Assembly (NCBI GenBank): GCA_019671005.1
Contig: CM033733.1
Location: 186,001 to 250,000 of the forward strand
Reading direction: 5' to 3'
DNA from: Hibiscus mutabilis
Lineage: Eukaryota; Streptophyta; Magnoliopsida; Malvales; Malvaceae
Length of the DNA: 64,000 nucleotides
Below are positions 45,072-56,699 of the stretch, one piece after another. Position numbers and translations under genes: made by a program. Each line of letters begins with the position of its first letter. Within the stretch, counting starts at the first letter, position 1. The notes beneath the pieces are model-generated. The model worked only from the letters and a program-made list of their open reading frames with translations. It was not told the origin of the DNA and did no database searches.

Positions 45072-46687
45072 TGTTACCTCTCCAAAAGTATTGTTTTTAA
45101 TGCCAATCTTACAATGCTTTTGCTTGTTTTTAGATATATTTAGTTGCATTAGGATGTTAGAATCATGCATTTGCATAAGGAGTTTAGAGTTTTGTCTATG
45201 CCAGTGTGAAGGGTTGTTTTGTTGGCAATTTTGCAGGTTTGGCATAGTATTTGGCCTAGAAAAGCAACACATGAAGGAATGCCAGAGAGAATGCTGAGTG
45301 TTGTTGGCACAGATAGACCAGACAATGCCAAGCACCGGATGGCAGAGAAGTGAACTTGATGCCACGCCAAGAGGCTGTTGGACCCCAAAAAAATAGGGCA
45401 TGATCAGGCTCCGAAAAAAATAGCAATTGTAATAATCTCCGAAAAAATAGCGAATAAGATGGTGCCAAGACTTGTTGGCAGACTCATGCCAAGCTTGGAT
45501 GCCAGGGCAACGTCGGCATGATGACGTCAGCCTTAGCCTGATCAGCTCTCATTCAAATCTGGATAAGAAGATAATCTCTTATCCTCTGGGCAGTTAGAAT
45601 TTAAAATTTGAAGAGCTAGTCATATCCCTTCTTTATACGCCTATTTAAACACCAACCAAGCTAGAATTAAGGGGGGAGAAGATTGGATCGTGAGGAGTTG
45701 GTGTGTGAGTGACGATTGATGGCCGGCTGCACCGTGGAAGGGTGGTCCGACCAACTTGGACGAGAAGCCTGTATCTTGAAGGGCTACATCGAGAGACCCC
45801 TTCTAGCCCATTCTCTCTCTCAAGTTATTTTACTTTGTTTTTAAGGATGACGTATTCCAAAAACGTTTGTGTATTGTTGGTTCACTCCCTCACCATGAAC
45901 TAATTTAATAGTTGGTGGGGGATGTTTGGTTTTTATGTTATTTTCATGCTTTAGCTTTTAATAATAAATCTGCCATGGCAAAGTTTCATCTATTCAGCAA
46001 ACTTTAATATTTCCTAAATACTCTGCCAAGCGAGAGCTGACACTGTTGGCCTATTGCACCTTAATATCTTAACAGACTTGTGGTGGCAATGAATAAGTTG
46101 TCGAATACTGAGGAGAGAAGCTTCGAGAGAAGTCGTTCAAGTAGATGAACTTACTTCGAGAGTGAAATCTACCCCTTAGAAGTATAGATTGGATCTTAAT
46201 CAAATTGGTTTATTTAAAAACAAACACTATAGAGATGTAGGGGTTTTACATGATCAATTTAGGGCAATGACCATCGAGAGAGGCTTTGCTACTTTTGAAT
46301 CTACTCAGCAAACAATGCCAAGACAGGTTGTTGTTAACGGCTGGCACGTCATGAATAGCTTGAAATCCAGGCATTCCCTGCTAACGCTCATCATTCATTA
46401 AAACACCTTCCTTTCCAACGTCTTTACTTTACTTTTCTTTCATTTCTTTACTTTTTAATTATTTTCCAAAACTAATTTCAAATCAAATCAACTTTTTCTT
46501 AAAGCAAGTAACAATCAAGGAAGTTGAATTCCAAGACAATCTCTGTGGGGTCAATACTCAGCTTACCAGCTGTATTACTTGCAGACCGTGTATACTTGCA
46601 TGCAAAAGACTCATTTTGGCACATTCTTATATTTTCCAATACATATTTTCTGCCACTTTTGCCAGCATTTCACCTAGAGAGTCTACA
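45072..46687 (+). repeat. LTR C, 3' LTR of the inner element
   Basis: TGTTACCTCTCC to GAGTCTACA, followed at once by the CCGAA target duplication and then by outer-element sequence. By eye I count about 22 TGCCA/TGGCA words in 1.6 kb. Confidence 0.92.
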
Positions 46688-47547
46688 CCGAACCACTAAA
46701 AAAAGAATTTTTTTTGCCTCGGTTTAATTTTGAAGAATGTTAACACTTGTTAGGAAAGTTTAATTTGATCTCGGTGTCTGTCTAATGAAGAAATTTTAAT
46801 CTTTAGATGCAATGCCATGCCAGCAGAATAGTTATGCCAGGTTTGCTTGGTAATTGATCTCTAGTTTAGGAAATTGAACTTACACTTAACACGTAGTATG
46901 TATCTAGTTCCTTAGCAAACTTAGACCTTTTGAAACTATGCTCAGATTTTAAAAAATGATGCTAGGGAAAAAGAAACTAATAAGACAGTAATGTTCTGCC
47001 AAGGCAAGAAAAAAATAGAACTCTCCTCTACCTTAGGGATAATAAGCTACTTGAGGCCTCGTGGTTTGCTCCCTCTTAGTTCTCAAGTCCAAAACTTTAG
47101 GGTATGAGTTGAAGAGAAAGCCTAGTGATGTCTAGATTAAGATGAGGATTCGTGGTATGCTCCCTTTTATCTCTCACGCTAAATAGTGTAACGAAACAAG
47201 CTTAAATTAATGCCAACAGAAACCCTTGGCAAAGAAAAAAATGATAAAAATAAGAATATGAGTTTAGGTAGTAAAATTGGCTAAGGGGGTGAAAGGATAC
47301 TTGATGCATATTGCCTACACATCATGCACTCTTCATAAACTTAGATTAGAGTTATATTGCTGCACTTGAATTACTATCTACTTGGCATTATTGCACTAAG
47401 ATACTGAGGACAGAAATAGAGCCAAAATATGTTTGCCAGTACTTGTTGGCATTTTAACCAAAATTTTGTCGAGGTAACATTTTCACAGTTTTTGTTTTTT
47501 TTTGTTTGCATTACTTGAGGACAAGCAATGAGTTAGGTTTGAGGGTG
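46688..47547 (+). other. 3' non-coding tail of the outer element
   Basis: It resumes the outer element at the duplicated CCGAA and runs collinear with 44217-45071 to the tract GGTTTGAGGGTG before LTR D. It holds no gene. Confidence 0.8.
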
Positions 47548-49063
47548 TGTTACCTTTCCAAAAGTATTGTTTTAATGCCAATCTTACAATTCTTTTGCTT
47601 GTTTTTAGGTACATTTAGTTGCATAAGGTTGATAAAATCATGCATTTGCATAAGGAGTTTAGAATTCTGTCTATGCCAGTGTGAATGGTTGTTTTGTTGG
47701 CAATTTTGCAGGTTTGGCATAGTATTTGGCCCAAAAAAGCAACACAGGAATGAATGCTAGAGAGAATGTCGAGTGCTGTTGGCACAGATGGACCAGACAA
47801 TGCCAAGCACCGATTGGCAAAGAAGTGAATTTGATGCCATGCCAAGAAGCTGTTGGACCCTATAAAAATAGGATAAGATCAGGCTCCGAAAAGATAGCAA
47901 TTGGATTAATATATGAAAAAATAACATATAAGATGGTGCCAAGATTGGTTAGTAGATTCATGCCAAGCTCGGCTGCCAAAAGATCGATGGCATATGACGT
48001 CAGCCCTAGTGAAAACCTGATCAGCTTATCACCTTATCACTTCAAATCTGGATAAGATGATCACATCCCTTATCCCTTGCGCATTCGAATTCAAACTCAA
48101 AGGCTTATTCATATGCCCTCCTTGCACGCCTATTTAAAGACCAACCAAGCAAGCATTCGATGAGTGGTTTTTGGAGATTTTTGGTGGTGCTTGATCGTGG
48201 GTGATCAGAGTGAGGAGTTGGAGGGTGACGATTGACAACTGGCCGCACCAAGAAAGGTGGTTCGACCAGCTTGGCCGAGAACCTGAATCTTGAGGGCTGC
48301 ATCAAGAGACCCATCTCTCTCATTCTCTTGTTTTAAGTTGTTTTGAGTTCTTTTTAATGATGGTGTATTTGGAAAACGTTTATGGTTTTTTGGTTAAATC
48401 CCTCACCATGAACTAATCTAATAGTTGGTGGGGGATGTTTTGATTTGAACAGTATTTTATGCTTTAGTTTTTAATAATAAATCTGCCGTTGGCATTATTT
48501 TATCGATTCGGCATACTTTAATGTTTTCTAAATACTATGCCAAGCGAGACCTGGCACTGTTGGCCTATTGCTCCTCAATTTCTTAATAGACTTGAGGTGG
48601 AAACGATTAAGTTGTTTAATACTGAGGAGAGAAGCTTTGAGAAAATTCGTTCAAGTAGATGAACTTACTTCGGGAGTGAAATCTACCCCTTAGGAGTATA
48701 GATTGGATCTTAATCAAATTGGTTTATTTAAAAGCATGCACTATAGAGATATAGGGATTTTTACATGATTAATTTATGGCAATGACCATCAAGAGAGGCT
48801 TTGCTAATTTTGAATCTGTTCGGCAAACAATGCCAAGACATGTTGTTATTAAAGGCTAGCACGGCATGAATAGCGTGAAAACCAGGCATTCCCTGCCAAC
48901 GCTCATCATTCATTAAAGCACCTTCCTTGCCAACGTCTTTACTTTACTTTTATTTAATTTCTTTTCAATTATTTCCAAAACCAACTTCAAAACAAATTAA
49001 CTTTTTCTTAAGGCAAGTAACAATCAAGGCAATTGAATTCCAAGTCAATATATGTGGGATCGA
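47548..49063 (+). repeat. LTR D, truncated 3' LTR of the outer element
   Basis: TGTTACCTTTCC start, matching LTR A at subfamily positions. It breaks off at GTGGGATCGA, whereas LTR A continues with TACTCAGCTTAC for about 150 more bases. The following bases belong to the Mutator-like pseudogene. Confidence 0.85.
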
Positions 49064-49633
49064 GTGCATCTCATCCAGCTAGGTGTTCGACATATGCATT
49101 ATTATACGGGCCAACTTTTGATCCGACTATTGAGGCTGATGTGGAAAACCTACGAGGCCAATGTGGGAGAAACACTTGGAGATTCTAACGAAGATGAAGA
49201 TATTAGGGATCCCGATTTGTTTCATGATGACATTGGTGATGCCCATGATTTCGATATTGGAGAATTCATTTTGATTGGGACGACATTACATGGTATGAAC
49301 CTCTTGCTCACATGAGCTTAGTAGATTTCAATGTGACGAGGATGCCTCAATTCCCGGATATGTCTCAATTAACTTCAAATCAGCATGGTGAATTATCATT
49401 GAGCTTTAATTTAATAAAAAATAAAGCTACATTGGTAGTTAAAGTGTATAGCATCAAGAAGCATGTTGACTACGTTGTTGTAGAATCCAGTCAGAAGACT
49501 TTCTTTGCCAAGTGTGTGAAATATGGACAAGGGTACAATTGGAAGATCCGAGTGTCGAAGATTCAGAGGAAAAATTGGGAGGTCACAAAGTACAGTGACG
49601 GTCACACATGTTTACGAACTTCCAATGACTAGG

Positions 49634-51142
49634 TGTTGGAGTATGCCCAAAAACCAATCATGAGATAGTTGTAAAAGACATACTTATTTTATGATGTTAA
49701 TATAAAGCCATTATTATTTTTAGTCTTATTCTGTGCATTTATAAATAAACTGAATTATAATAAAGTCCTTAGAATAATATAGTTATTCTTGGATGTCCTT
49801 AGTTGAGTATTGTTGTGGGCATGGACAACAATAATATATTAAGACTAATATGTTGTTGATTGATGACAAAGTGTTGTCATTGACATGGAGATGTCAAAAT
49901 CAATACATAAGTATGTGTTAGAGAACGACATATTGGACTGACCCACTATGAGCATGTTTCTTGGATTATTATGTGACAGTCACAACATTGCTCATAGTGA
50001 TAACTACATATATGATCCTCAGACTTGAGATCGTCATTATTTCAACATCGTGAGTGACATATTTTGATGTGGTCAAACGTGTGTTGTAATTGGCTACACT
50101 ATAAAGACTAATATTGGATATATCGCAATCTATGTAGCGGAATATGGTTGATCAAGATAAGATTTGTCCCTCCTACATAATAGGAGTAATATCATAGGCC
50201 ACTTGATTGAGTGAGACTAGAAAATGCATGGCCATGCTCGAATAAATTGATATGAAATATTATAGTTATTCATTTATAATAGTCTACTTAAGATATCAAG
50301 AAATATTAGATGGACTATATAAGTGTGACTATTCCATGACTTGTGTCTGATCTAGATATGAGGACAAAAGGATGCAATACATGAAAAGAGTTAATCACGG
50401 AAGAAAAAAAAGTTATGTCGAACCACGACTTCCTGTAACTTAGGTAGCAATGATGCATTGCTAGATGCCACTCATTGCTTGTAATATTAGAATTGTTCTA
50501 GATATTACTGCTAACGTTACATGAACCTACAAGGGTCACACCCTATGATTGAAACGAACAAATATCGACTAGATAGCATTTGTACAAACTTGTTGTACAC
50601 GTAATAAGTAAAAACCAAAATTATTATAATTACTGTAATTATAGATAATCTTGTTTATATATATATTAATACTAGATAATTATTGTAATTATCAAATACT
50701 ATTAAAATATATATATCTCTAAATAAACATAATTAAAGTAGAATCAGATTCTACATATTTAATTATATTCGGTTAAATATATTGTATATTTAATGAATTC
50801 GAATTTAATTAGAATTAGGTTTTTGAATGCTATATAAAGGCATAAGATCTAGCAGCCGAGATATGCCTTTTGCGAAAAAACTCTCTAACAGTTAGAGAAG
50901 TAAAATATTGTTCGTTTCATTCGGGTGGACTGCGTAGAGGTCGGAACGCTGTTGTGACGACTTGGATTCGATATCGTGCTAGAAGATTTGGATTCTCCTA
51001 ACTCCCTGCTATTTTTTAGATTTATTTAAGGTAACGTTTCATCCCTTTTCACCCTGGATTCATTTCTCGTACATAGATCACTGGCGGAATACGTCGAATA
51101 ATTTTTTCACTACGCCATAGGATGTACCAGCGTTTCCCAACA
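49634..51142 (+). mobile_element. copia-type solo LTR in the Mutator-like pseudogene
   Basis: It starts TGTTGGAGTATGCCC and ends GCGTTTCCCAACA, so the ends TGTTGG/CCAACA are inverted. CTAGG directly flanks both sides (49629-49633 and 51143-51147). It is 1509 bp, non-coding, with a TATA-like TATATAAAGGC near 50832. The split reading frame confirms insertion and loss of the rest by LTR recombination. Confidence 0.92.
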
Positions 51143-52983
51143 CTAGGACCACTTTAAACTGGACTCAAATGTAATAAGTCATCACGTGATGAAGTTGGTT
51201 GAAGGAAATCCAAGGTTTCCCATTTCAGTGATTCAGGAAACTATTGTTGTAACACCCCGATTTTGGGCCTAGCGGATTTGAGGTTTATTAGATGGTTCGG
51301 TAAACCAGGTTAGAGATTCGAGTCGGATTTGGGGCCGTATATTTTTTGGTAAGATAAAAATATGGAAATAGTTAAAAAATCATCTTTTAATATATATTGA
51401 TTTTTGGTAGAATCAATTTTAGAAAAGGGAATTTGGAAATATGACATTTTGGATTAGTGACCAAAATGCAATTTTTGAAAACTGTTTTAAAGTGACTAAA
51501 TCAAAGGGGTCAAATCCTTAGAATCCTTAAGGAGCTAATCTACCAAGTGTTTGCTGGTGGTTTCTCCCTTCAATTAAATCACTTTAAACATGTGTTTTAA
51601 AAGGGTGTTAAAGAGGATTAAATATCTAAGTTAGTTATTAGCTTTTAAAAGAAATTCACGTAACTTTTTCCTAAACCTTTTCTCTCAACTTCTTTTCTTC
51701 CAAACACTCAGAATTTCATCAAAATCCAGAAGTGAGAGATTCTTTTCACTCAGATTATTGATTTTAAGTTGATTCTTTAACTTTGTTTTGCAAAATCTCA
51801 TTGGAATTTTATGTTTTCTTAGCTTTAAATAAGCCAATTGAGGGAGAAATCACATAACAGGAGTAAGGTCCGTGATCTCCTCTGTTAAATGGTTCTTTAT
51901 TGATATTCCCAAGTATTTGATCCTTGATTTATAAGTTGTAATGTGATTTTAATGTTTTATCAATGTTTAATTGAGTTATTTTGGAAATATTGATGAAACA
52001 TGGTAATTTCTGAAGAGGATCTGATTTCCAGTGTTTGAGATTGATTTAATATATGTTTTAGATGTGTTTTGATGTTGATAAGTTGTTTTTATCAATAGAA
52101 TCCCGAAACTTTTGAATCTCTAATTGTTTAGGTTGCTAGTTTTGAGTTATTGTGGAGATAATCGAGTTTAATCTTTGCTGGAGGTAAAAGGATGTTAGGA
52201 AAGGGTTTTTCGGATGTTATTAGATGTTGGTTGATGGGTTGAATTGTTGTTTTATGGCTGGGTTAAGTTTCAGAAACATTTGATGATGACTTCGGTATGT
52301 TTCAGATGGTTTTCGAGTGGGCAACTTGGGAGTTATGAGAGATTGTTGTTAGGAAATGGTTTGAATGTATTTTAATGCATTTATCCTCTAGTTTTATGTG
52401 TTTAAAATAGGGGATAATCAAGGCAACGAAGCTTGGCGTTGTTTTGGTGGCTTGTCGGGAGCTTGTATAGCGTTGGCAAGAAAGACAAAGCGTATCGGTG
52501 AGTGAAAATTGGTTTTTAATGATTTAAAAAGGTTTGTAAAGGTTGATGGGAGTTTAGGGCAAGCGTGAGACACTTACATAAGCTCGGAAGTAAGTTTCCC
52601 TTATTTTGCTCTTGAATATCGGCTTGGATATGAGCATGTTGATTGCATGTTTTGGTGATAAACATGGTATGATTTACTTATTGGAAATGCATGATTTTGA
52701 GTACATATGTAGGGGATTGAAAGTATATTAAATGCTATAGAACATTGGTTTTCATTCCGGTTGGTAATGGTGTTATTGCATTGGCAATAAGATTTGCATA
52801 TGTGATGTTTTGTTTAATGCATTGTAAAACAGTAAGTAAATGGTTGTAAATGGTTTGTAAATGATATATTGGCTATGTGACAAGATGAGAAAATAATCGA
52901 ATATAGTTGTCATGCCATAGGATTAAAAGTGTACTATAAAATATGAACAAAATTGATCATGGCCATGGGTCCTTGAGGTATGG

Positions 52984-53182
52984 CGATTTAACAAGGCCAC
53001 TCGGACTGTTGGGACCTCATTTGGGGCATGCGGTTTAACTACGCAACCCAAATTGATGGTGATCTTGCGGTTTAACTAGGCAAGGGTGAAATCTCGTGGT
53101 TTAACTAGGCGAGGGTGTCAAATCTTGCGGTTTAACTAGGCAAGGTTTGGGATATCATGCGGTTTAACTAGGCATGGTATGA
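52984..53182 (+). repeat. GCGGTTTAACTAGGC repeat array
   Basis: About six diverged copies of GCGGTTTAACTAGGCAAGG with 15-20 bases of varying text between, within the Tekay-like LTR. Copies are at about 52984, 53030, 53068, 53096, 53126 and 53159. Confidence 0.75.
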
Positions 53183-54082
53183 GAGATCCGTGTATCCGAT
53201 ATGTGTATAGGATAAAGGTAGTTTATCCGGGTCACTATAAATGACAATATATGTGAAAATTCATGTGTTGAACCTTGTTTATAATGCTTTGGGGATTTAA
53301 GAATGGTTTGTTTAAAATGCTTTGGGATCTAAGCATGGATTGTATATAATGTTATATAAAGGTTATTATGTTTTGATTCGGTGGGAATCATGAAAAATGC
53401 TTAGTTTGTAAGCATGTTTTTGGGAAAGCAGGCATGTGGTTTTCAAGGGTTTTTAATGTATCATTGTTTTATGAGCATCCTCACTAAGCATGTGTGCTTA
53501 CGCTCTCTTTTTCCTAATGATGCAGAGCATTAAAGTTCAGGGCAGCAAAGGCAAGGTTTGCAAGGATCCAAAAGATAAACTACTTTTGAGTATGAACTCG
53601 GTTTATGTTTCCGATTAATAAGGCAATATGTTTGCCATGGTTCTTGAGAGTTGTAAATCTGTTGCATTGTGGTTTTTAGAATGATTCTATGCTGGTTTTT
53701 GATGATGGTTAGATGTTGCTAAACTTGATGTTATTACTTGCCTATAGTCGTGGTTGAATGGATGTATAGGTATGCATCTAGAGTTCCCTTGTGGATTGCT
53801 ATGTGTGCTGGTTTGACCAGGTTTAATATGCTATGTTGAGTGTCTTGGCATGATGCTTATGCTGAGAATGACCTATTGTACATTTTGGTATGTTTGGCAA
53901 AGTGTCTAAGAAGCATGCCTCTAAAGTGGTCCTTTGGAAGTATGAGGTTGTTTTGTTTGCCTAACCTTGGTATAAATGATAGTTTTTGTATGCTCAAATG
54001 TTGTTATGCGTGTATGCAAGTTTCTAGGGGCCAATTGCATCTAGAATTGTGTGAAAAACTAGCTAATTTAGACATTACAGGC

Positions 54083-54366
54083 CCAGACGTACCGATACGC
54101 GGGGGACCGTATCGGTACAGCTAGGCAAATAAGGTCATGGTGTTTCGGTACAGGTAGGGGTGTTTTAATACGCCTAATGGTTATTGGAATTTTACTTTTT
54201 GAAATGAGGCCGCGTACCGAAACACCAGGGATCGTATCGGTACGGTGTTTAAGGATTTTAAAACGTATTTTATACTCGAAGTGGTGTACCGGTATGAGTC
54301 TTGCTGTATCAAAATGATGAGTTCACAACCGTATCGATACGAGACTCAGCGTATCGATACGGATAC
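54083..54366 (+). repeat. Cluster of GTACCGATACG/CGTATCGGTAC inverted repeats
   Basis: ACGTACCGATACG...CCGTATCGGTAC, CGTACCGAAACACC...CGTATCGGTACGG, and ACCGTATCGATACGAG...CGTATCGATACGG recur in a 280-bp stretch of the LTR. Pairs face each other and could form hairpins or act as a multi-site binding region. Confidence 0.7.
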
Positions 54367-55655
54367 CGTTGTTTCCGTTAATGTCTTGGAAAGGCAGTTG
54401 TGGCTTCTTTCGTTTTAGTCCCTGAATCTTGTTTAGCCAATTATTTGAGCATGAATGATCGTTTGAAGCTGATTTTTGACATATAAGCATGAAATGCATT
54501 TAATTAAAGGTTGGTAACTTAAAATTTAGTAAAGTCCTTAGATATTGCAAAATTTTCATTTTGGTCCCTAATTTTTATGACCAATTGGATGTCGTTACGA
54601 TGCCCGATTGAGATGAGTGCTTACCTGTAGACAGTATGAACATGTAGGAAAGAATTAATGCATCTAGACAAGATAAAAGAAAAAATGGATGTGTTTTAGG
54701 TTTAATCTTCCAGGTTTACTTCGGTAAACCTAATGTAGCTTGTTCGGTTCGGTCCTGCGACTAGGCCGGGTCAATGGGGTTATAATTGCGCAACAGTTTG
54801 GATATCAAATAAAATATAAGAAGGGGTGGCGTGCAATGGATAAGGTAATGCAGTCAGTGTATGGTGATTACGATAAATCGTACAATGAGCTACCGAATTT
54901 AATATTAGCAATGACACATTTCATCTCAGACACCATAGTGAGGTATCAAACCATGGATGCATACGACCGAGAAGGCCAACTTGTTGAAGGGCATAAATTT
55001 TTTTATCGACTTTTTTAGGCGTTCAAGCCATGCATTGAAGGCTTTCCATATTACAAATGTATGGTCCAAATCGATGGCACGTGGCTGTACGAGAGATACT
55101 CTCATGTACTGGTGATTACCGTTGCGCAAGATGGTGAGAACAATATCTTCCCGATTGCATTCGCAATTGTTGAGCATGAGACGGCGAAAGCTTGGAATTT
55201 TTTGAGCAATTTACGTGAGCATGTCATCCGAGAAGATGGGGTATGCATTATATTAGCTTGAGGGTCATGTATCAAATCAAAAATTAATCAAGATAAAAGC
55301 CGTTAGATACCTCCGTACGCATATCACGCGTATTGTGTTCGTCACATTGGTAAGAACAATTACGAACAGTTCAAAAACCAATACTTTCGTTGTGAGATTT
55401 TAAGCATTAGTAAGTATCATTTTTTTCAAACTTCATTATATATGCATATCCATTTATGTGTTTTGATTTTTCTCGATACTAACAACATATATTATGACAC
55501 AAGATATCTACTACTGCGGTCATATTTTGAGAGGAAGATGGACAATTTAATGAAGTACGGCGAGTGCGTTTGGAGTTGGACAAACAATATCGAGAAGGAA
55601 AGATGGAACTAGTCGTATAATAAAGGTGGTAGACGATACGGGCAAATGACAACCT

Positions 55656-56447
55656 AAATTAAAAATTAAAATACAAATCTATTTACTATACTTTCTCAAA
55701 TACTCAAACATCAAAAATTAAAAATCATTTTTCTTATAGTATAGTATATAATAATAATAATAATATATAATATGACATATAATTTAAAAATTAAAAATAA
55801 ATCTAATGAACATAAATTAAACAATAAAGTACACATATACTTACTATACTTTCTTCAAATATTCTCTCTTCTTCTTCTTTACTCAATTTTCTCACAATTT
55901 TCTCCAAACCTTCAACCACCTATTTAACACAAAAATATTCAAAATATTCAACATTAAACTTATATTAATCATCATCAATACTAAGTTAAAAAATAAATAT
56001 TAAATTTTCATACTAATTACACTATAACATAAAATTTTAAAATTTAAATTACAATTAATGAAACAATAATATTACTAAATTAAAAGTAAATACACACTTA
56101 CAATATTTTCTCCAAATCTTTTTCCTCATTCTTCTACTCTATCAACTCAAAAAAAAATCAAATACAAATCTATATCATTTCCCACCTTCAACCTCTATTT
56201 AACACCATCAAATTTAATCTCAACCACTCATCCAACCAACTCATCCCCAATAAAAAAACCATTCCCGAAGCCTGCCCACTGCCCCTGCATGCATGCATGA
56301 CACGCTACACCGCCTTCTACCCTGCTGCATAACACGGTGGCACTGTTTGAAGTCGGTGCCAATAGGCTCCGTCTTTGAACAGTGTCTGTGCGACTGGTTG
56401 CGCTCCACGTGGCACAGTGACCACTGTTTGAAGACGGTGCTTGCTGG
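55656..56447. other. AT-rich stretch with a GC-richer end
   Basis: 55656-56230 is AT-rich with no gene. 56260-56447 is GC-richer and has CCGTCTTTGAACAGTG facing CACTGTTTGAAGACGG, probably the subterminal part of a DNA transposon. No coding content was recognised. Confidence 0.45.
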
Positions 56448-56699
56448 TAGTGGCAGAGCCACATGTAAATTAGGGGGTCAATTAACCCCACTTGATTTAT
56501 TTTGATATGGGATTTTTAAAGAGTTAAATGGGGTTTTGAAGAAGTTAGTATAGAATTATTCATTGAAATATTAGAATTGACCCTACTTGATTTGTTGGGC
56601 TATGAGGTCAACAATATTTATATTGTAGTGGTATGGGAATCCTCATAGCTCATACTCTACTCTGACCCCCACTATATAAAAATCTTGGCTCCGCCACTG
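56448..56699. mobile_element. hAT-like MITE
   Basis: 252 bp with inverted ends TAGTGGCAGAGCC and (complement of the right end) CAGTGGCGGAGCC, a terminus common in plant hAT elements. Eight-base flanks CTTGCTGG and CCTACGGG agree at five of eight places, so the target duplication is weak. Non-coding. Confidence 0.6.

Larger units (their letters stand above)
34730..46687 (+). mobile_element. Inner Athila-like retrotransposon with pol, nested in the outer one
   Basis: It is complete in outline at 11,958 bp: LTR B (34730-36329), primer site, gag, protease, reverse transcriptase, RNase H, integrase, an extra 3' ORF, purine tract and LTR C (45072-46687). CCGAA flanks both sides. The order PR-RT-RH-INT is that of Ty3 elements, and the primer site and FMDDFSVFG box are of the Athila type. 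Every coding part carries stops or shifts. LTRs B and C differ at very roughly 6-7% in the first 330 bases compared by eye, mostly transitions, so it is old. Confidence 0.92.
28776..49063 (+). mobile_element. Outer Athila-like retrotransposon, pol-less, interrupted by a second copy
   Basis: LTR A (28776-30431) is followed by a TAGCGCTGTTGCCGGGGA primer site, gag remains, a 3' ORF module in two copies, then LTR D (47548-49063, truncated). A related element (34730-46687) sits within it; the flanking target duplication CCGAA is at 34725-34729 and 46688-46692. LTRs A and D share subfamily bases (CATAAGGTTG, GTGAATGG, AAGAAGCTG) that differ from LTRs B and C (CATTAGGATG, GTGAAGGG, AAGAGGCT). Reverse transcriptase and integrase are absent, so it was non-autonomous. 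LTR D stops at GTGGGATCGA, about 150 bases short, and joins Mutator-like sequence. Confidence 0.85.
51248..54784 (+). mobile_element. Tekay-like (Ty3) solo LTR, 3.5 kb
   Basis: It starts TGTAACACCCCGATTTTGGG and ends GGTCAATGGGGTTATA, a decayed GGGTGTTACA-type end. Flanking ATTGT (51243-51247) and ATTGC (54785-54789) form a target duplication with one change. The split transposase frame is restored across it. There is no coding domain. It holds a GGTTTAACTAGGC tandem array and a cluster of GTATCGGTAC-type inverted repeats near its right end. Lineage (Tekay/Del) is inferred from termini and length. Confidence 0.82.
49064..55655 (+). pseudogene. Mutator-like transposase pseudogene with two LTR insertions
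   Basis: Three separated pieces make one transposase. Piece 1 (49312-49633) has the MuDR-type DNA-binding region: KVYSIKKHVDYVVVESSQKT, FFAKCVKYGQGYNWKIRVSK and YSDGHTC. Piece 2 (51143-51247) continues with HFKLDSNVISHHVMKLVEGN and is followed by an LTR. Piece 3 (54785-55260) has SYNELPNL, CIEGFPYYKCMVQIDGTWLY (with the first catalytic Asp) and FPIAFAIVEHETAKAWNF. C-terminal scraps (AYHAYCVRHIGKNNYEQFK; FERKMDNLMKY; RRYGQMTT) reach about 55655. Removing each LTR plus one target copy keeps the frame between pieces. A TAG at about 55016 stands where Trp is usual before AFKPCIEGF. The second and third catalytic acids are not found. It is dead. Confidence 0.85.

Noticed and set aside
53840..54124. 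94-codon frame in the Tekay-like LTR
   Set aside because: It is inside a solo LTR and overlaps the palindrome cluster; no protein family was recognised.
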